From: JBBDWZ01 sp050732575
GTDB lineage: Bacteria > Gemmatimonadota > Gemmatimonadetes > Longimicrobiales > RSA9
NCBI GenBank assembly: GCA_050732575.1
Contig: JBOHRF010000074.1
Location: 1-18,960 of the forward strand
Length of the DNA: 18,960 bases
Direction: 5' to 3'
Position numbers and translations under genes: made by a program. The notes beneath the pieces are model-generated. The model saw only the letters and a list, made by a program, of their open reading frames with translations. It ran no database searches and had not been told where the DNA came from. This document shows positions 16,385 to 18,960 of this stretch, piece after piece. How positions within the stretch are numbered: position 1 is the first letter of the stretch; the number at the start of each line of letters is the position of its first letter.

Positions 16385-16855
16385 TCAGGAGGAGAGCTGC
16401 TTGCCACGACGGCGCGCGCTGCCGATCAGATCAGCGCGATCTTGCGCCCGGTCCGCGAATGCCTTGAGCACGAAGAGATCCTCGGCCGTGCATATCCTGA
16501 GCGCCACGCCCGGCTCGAATTCGGTTGAGGATGCCCGATCGATCAGCTCTGATTCGTAGGGCAACGCCGCCAGCGCAATATCAACCTCCAAGCCATCCGC
16601 CATTGGCAGCAGAAGCACGCGGTACCGAAGCGCGAAATCGCGGGCGTCGGGGATTCGTGGCGCATATTCCGAGAGCAGAGCATCGACCACGGGTGCTTCA
16701 CCGCCGAAGCCAGTGAAAAGCGTGAGATCGAGATCCCGCGTTACTCTGGGCTCCCCCCAGTGTTGAACGGCGATGCCCCCGATGAAGCAGCACCGCCAAC
16801 CCCTGGCGTCCAGTGAATCCTGGAGCCGTGCCGCTTGGTGGAACAGGCGAATCAC
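16385..16855 (-). CDS. AbiEii-like nucleotidyltransferase, possible toxin
   Basis: This encodes 156 residues from GTG 16855. The nucleotidyltransferase core is clear: FIGGIAVQHWGEPRVTRDLDLTL at about 24-46, with the G-G pair at 26-27, metal-binding Asp 41 and Asp 43, and the third acidic residue Asp 92 in LEVDIAL. The late motif TAEDLFVLKAFADRAQDRADL (123-143) is typical of the AbiEii/NTP_transf family of stand-alone nucleotidyltransferases. The C-terminus ends soon afterwards (RRRGKQLSS) and is slightly short for the group. Some family members are toxins that modify tRNA or other targets; others have unknown roles, so toxin activity is only a possibility. A short open frame ends exactly on its start codon (GTGA overlap), suggesting a two-gene unit. 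Confidence 0.82.
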   Translation of the reverse strand: MIRLFHQAARLQDSLDARGWRCCFIGGIAVQHWGEPRVTRDLDLTLFTGFGGEAPVVDALLSEYAPRIPDARDFALRYRVLLLPMADGLEVDIALAALPYESELIDRASSTEFEPGVALRICTAEDLFVLKAFADRAQDRADLIGSARRRGKQLSS

Positions 16856-16966
16856 TTTCTTAGTCGCTGAAAAATTCGCTGCTGCTCCACGAATCCCGAG
16901 GTAACGGTCCGCGGTGCGTGGCGGAGTGCCTGCTCGAATGCGTCGGCCAACTCATCCGGCTTCCAT
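16852..16966 (-). pseudogene. tiny ORF coupled to the nucleotidyltransferase, start codon disrupted
   Basis: On the minus strand the frame open from 16971 ends with TGA at 16852, overlapping the GTG of the nucleotidyltransferase by four bases. It reads KPDELADAFEQALRH, then APRTVTSGFVEQQRIFQRLRK: soluble, helical and protein-like. No ATG lies in frame, but the upstream bases read ATGGAAGCCG; removing one G would give ATG AAG CCG and a 37-residue protein beginning MKPDELADAF. Alternatively TTG 16950 is used. The arrangement suggests an antitoxin or partner gene (inference from coupling; I cannot name a family). A sequencing error at 16963-16964 is also possible. Confidence 0.42.
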
Positions 16967-16971
16967 GCGGA

Positions 16972-17338
16972 TTAGCTGGGTGACGTCCCCGTTCCGGCCT
17001 TCTTCGCGGGCCAAGCCGAAACGCGTATCGCTGATTCTAGGTGCGCCCGCGCACACACCGCACAATCTCAGGATGCCAGTTCACCACATAAAAAAGCGCT
17101 CCGATTCGGCTGTGTGGGCGATACAGAATCACGTCCGCCCGCTCCATGGTTACCAGGCCTCCACCGAACATCCTGTCCCGTTCGGGCAGCTCCTGGGACC
17201 TTCCGGCGCGGGCAAATCGACCACGCAAAAGATTCTGACTGGACTGCTCACCGGTTATCGCGACAGCAGGCCCTCGAGCGTTGGCGATGTTAAGGCGCAA
17301 TCGCTACTATACCTTCACTGCCAATGTCCGAGGTTCTC
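16972..17338. other. degraded stretch with gene remnants
   Basis: About 370 bases show no intact gene. Apart from the ABC-ATPase fragment listed separately, a minus-strand frame at about 16958-17041 (ISDTRFGLAREEGRNGDV...) is open but unrecognised, as is a minus-strand frame at 17037-17300. I read this as scar tissue from past insertions and deletions. Confidence 0.45.
17181..17261 (+). pseudogene. fragment of an ABC-transporter ATPase around the Walker A motif
   Basis: In one plus-strand frame, 27 residues read GQLLGPSGAGKST followed by TQKILTGLLTGYR. The Walker A P-loop GPSGAGKST and the following STTQKILTGLL are specific to ATPases of ABC-type export and ABC-2 transporters. Sequence before and after does not continue the domain in any frame: no Q-loop, signature LSGGQ or Walker B follows. 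It is therefore a short relic of a deleted gene, not a working ATPase. Confidence 0.65.
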
Positions 17339-17776
17339 ATGACAAGCCTACTGGAAGCCTATCGCGAGAAGGCGAGCGAATTCGAGCGAGTTCGCCGGGA
17401 AGTAGAAAAGGTCCGCAGGGAAGCAATCGATGAATTGCTGAGACAGCGGAAGGAAATCAATGCGCAGTTGCGGCAGCTCGGTTATGAAGGCCCGGCGCAG
17501 GATGCAGCGGTACGGGAGCATCGAGTAACCGTGATTGCCGACCAACCCGACGACCGATCCGAGTCCGTTTCTGACAACGCGCCGCACTCCGTCGTGCTGT
17601 TGGAGAACGGCCACAGACGCAGACGCTTCAAGGGTGCCCGGACCTTCGACGTTGCCTACTGCTCGATCTGTGAGCTACGCGGTCATGACCTGCGCGCGCA
17701 CCGCGGTCAGCAGCACAAGCGAGCCTTCTCCGAGACAGAGCTCAGAACGAAGGGACTCGCGGCGGAATCATCATGA
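17339..17776 (+). CDS. coiled-coil protein with C-terminal zinc-finger-like Cys/His cluster, unknown function
   Basis: ATG 17339 has GAGG at 17330-17333; ATG 17324 in frame lacks a ribosome site. The product has 145 residues and no signal peptide. Residues about 4-48 are a highly charged helix (FERVRREVEKVRREAIDELL) ending in LRQLGYEGP, the shape of a dimerising coiled coil. Residues about 60-105 are variable, then FDVAYCSICELRGHDLRAHRG gives Cys 108, Cys 111 and His 116, 121 and 126, which could bind zinc, although the His spacing does not fit a standard C2H2 finger exactly. A basic patch (GHRRRRFKG, 91-99) precedes it. This combination suggests DNA or RNA binding in the cytoplasm; I do not recognise a named family. 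Neighbours on both sides are gene relics. Confidence 0.68.
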   Translation: MTSLLEAYREKASEFERVRREVEKVRREAIDELLRQRKEINAQLRQLGYEGPAQDAAVREHRVTVIADQPDDRSESVSDNAPHSVVLLENGHRRRRFKGARTFDVAYCSICELRGHDLRAHRGQQHKRAFSETELRTKGLAAESS

Positions 17777-17789
17777 CGACATTGCGACT

Positions 17790-17906
17790 TCACGCTTCTT
17801 TGCACACCACATCCACCAGCCCCAGGATGGACGGGCCGAGCACGACGTCGGCGTGCATCTCTCCCAGCAGCTTGGCGGCCAGCAGGATGGCTGCCAGCGC
17901 CGAGCA
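17790..17906 (-). pseudogene. remnant of a Na+/H+ (Kef/NhaP-type) antiporter N-terminus
   Basis: On the minus strand a frame ending at TGA 17790 reads CSALAAILLAAKLLGE then MHADVVLGPSILGLVDVV. The first part and the GPSILGLV part match the start of cation/proton antiporters, where they are normally separated by a segment like LFERLGQPAVLGELLAG. Here that segment is missing and the frame stops soon after, so this looks like a deleted, dead gene. No start codon is evident: the frame is closed upstream by a stop at about 17942. The call rests on motif recognition only. Confidence 0.5.
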
Positions 17907-17986
17907 CCTGCGTGACCGGCGCTTCTCCGGCGCGCCTGATCAGCGGGAACGCATCAGGAAAATACATGGCCGTGAAAACGTCCAGT

Positions 17987-18943
17987 CTATCGTGTGATGG
18001 TTGCCAGGTATGTTACATAGATCCCGAGCAACAATGCACCCTCAGCACGGGTGACGCGAGCACCGATCAGAATGACGGGCAAGAGCAGGAGCGCCGTACC
18101 CAACATCCACCACGCATCGTACGCAACCAGCGTGGACTCGAACCGAAGCGGCCGCCAGAGCGCCGCCACGCCCAGAATACCCAATACGTTGAAGATATTG
18201 GAGCCGATCAGATTGCCCATGGCGATATCGGTATGCTTGCGCAGCGCGGCCGCGAGCGTGGCCGCGATTTCCGGCGCACCGGTACCAATGGCGACCACCG
18301 TGAGGCCGATCCTGCGCTCACTCACGCCCAGCGACCGCGCCATGCGTACGGCGCCGTCCACCAGCAAGTCGCCACCCACAATCAACATGCTCAGTCCAAG
18401 CGCCAGCAGTGCGAGCGAATACGCGATGCCGCGCGGCTGACCGGGTGCATGCGCGTCCGCCTGTTTGGCCAGTGAAACTTGCTCTTGCTGCGTCGCTTCA
18501 CGACGCGCGATGTAGACGGAGTATGCCGTAAATACCACCAAAGCAATGACAAAGGAACTTCCTTCATAGCGATCGACAACGCCATCGCGCATTACGAGCA
18601 GCGCAGCCGCACTGGCAAGCAACAACGCGGGCCACTCGAGACGCACGAGCGTGGTTCGTGCCGGCAATGGCGTGATCAGCGCGACCAGCCCTAGCGTTCC
18701 CGTGATGTTGAGAATGTTGGAGCCGACGACATTGGCGATGGCGAGGCTGGCTCGATCCTGCGCAGCGGCCGAGACTGATACCACCAGCTCGGGCAGTGAG
18801 GTGCCCAGTGCCACTACCGTGAGCCCGATGACGGCCGGCGTGAGGCCGGCAATGCGCGCCACACGCGTGGCACCCCGCACCAGCACCTCGCCGCCCACCG
18901 CCAGCAGCAGCAATCCCAGGATCACCAAACCGATCGCGCCCAA
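17987..18943 (-). CDS. calcium/sodium antiporter, CaCA family (YrbG-like)
   Basis: This encodes 318 residues, complete. It starts at TTG 18943, with GGTGAGG a few bases upstream; an in-frame stop at 18950-18952 rules out a longer protein. The two alpha-repeats that define the CaCA superfamily are plain: alpha-1 GLTVVALGTSLPELVVSVSAA (40-60) with Glu 52, followed by ANVVGSNILNI; alpha-2 GLTVVAIGTGAPEIAATLAAA (213-233) with Glu 225, followed by GNLIGSNIFNV. About ten membrane helices surround them, with a soluble loop near 146-172 (ARREATQQEQVSLAKQADAHA). Members exchange Ca2+ for Na+ or H+ across the inner membrane using these acidic residues. In alpha-2 the usual GTS is GTG. No partner gene is beside it. 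Confidence 0.93.
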   Translation of the reverse strand: MGAIGLVILGLLLLAVGGEVLVRGATRVARIAGLTPAVIGLTVVALGTSLPELVVSVSAAAQDRASLAIANVVGSNILNITGTLGLVALITPLPARTTLVRLEWPALLLASAAALLVMRDGVVDRYEGSSFVIALVVFTAYSVYIARREATQQEQVSLAKQADAHAPGQPRGIAYSLALLALGLSMLIVGGDLLVDGAVRMARSLGVSERRIGLTVVAIGTGAPEIAATLAAALRKHTDIAMGNLIGSNIFNVLGILGVAALWRPLRFESTLVAYDAWWMLGTALLLLPVILIGARVTRAEGALLLGIYVTYLATITR

Positions 18944-18960
18944 TTGGCCTCACCCTGCAC

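Noticed and set aside
17037..17300. Minus-strand 87-codon frame ending VVNWHPEIVRCVRGRT
   Set aside because: It lies opposite the ABC fragment, has no ribosome site that I trust and no recognisable domain; kept only as part of the degraded stretch.
16914..17342. Plus-strand 142-codon frame containing the Walker A motif, as a full gene
   Set aside because: Only about 27 residues are ABC-like; the rest has no similarity to an ATPase and lacks the other required motifs.
17707..17967. Minus-strand frame starting MYFPDAFPLIRRAG
   Set aside because: It crosses the antisense side of the zinc-finger-like gene and its composition is shadow-like; the antiporter relic lies in a different frame of the same strand.
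17773..17997. Plus-strand 74-codon frame whose ATG overlaps the stop of the zinc-finger-like gene
   Set aside because: Although the ATGA overlap is attractive, the Ser/Ala/Thr-rich product lies opposite the antiporter remnant and reads like its shadow.

Overview
This window is about 19 kb of bacterial chromosome from a GC-rich organism. Exported proteins with N-terminal signal peptides dominate it: CarboxypepD_reg-type beta-sandwich proteins, a CtpA-like S41 protease, TPR proteins, and very long fusions of a PD40 beta-propeller with an amidohydrolase. That mix is typical of Gemmatimonadota and related soil phyla. The assignment is an inference from gene style only, since no rRNA, tRNA or phylogenetic marker is present.

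Layout. (1) 1-473: a frameshifted fragment of an IS3-type orfA transposase runs off the left edge, followed by sequence with no gene. (2) 474-2739: a plus-strand cassette, visibly poorer in GC than the rest, of three genes. They encode a small exported eight-cysteine protein, a membrane-anchored DsbA-like thiol oxidoreductase, and an exported protein with two carboxypeptidase-regulatory-like domains and a TonB-plug-like tail but no barrel. (3) 2740-3253: no gene, but an inverted array of short repeats built on an AGTTGAAGTTCCG-like unit. (4) 3254-7450: a minus-strand operon read TPR protein, then S41 protease (GTGA overlap), then a secreted imidazolonepropionase-like amidohydrolase. (5) 7829-8731: a convergent pair, a Uma2-type nuclease-fold protein and a SemiSWEET sugar transporter. 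(6) 9150-16315: two tandem, translationally coupled (ATGA overlap) paralogous giants, each an exported PD40 propeller fused to an amidohydrolase, closed by a strong hairpin. (7) 16385-18943: a minus-strand AbiEii-like nucleotidyltransferase with a tiny coupled upstream ORF, a degraded stretch holding an ABC-ATPase fragment, a plus-strand coiled-coil/zinc-finger-like protein, a remnant of a Na+/H+ antiporter N-terminus, and an intact CaCA-family Ca2+/Na+ antiporter.

How the genes may work together. The metabolic theme of regions 4 and 6 is extracytoplasmic breakdown of peptides or similar amides (protease, TPR scaffold, three related amidohydrolases). Region 2 looks like an acquired module in which a thiol oxidoreductase may fold or act on the neighbouring cysteine-rich protein; this is the best candidate for an undescribed system. 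The right end is a patchwork of gene remnants around a possible toxin-type nucleotidyltransferase.
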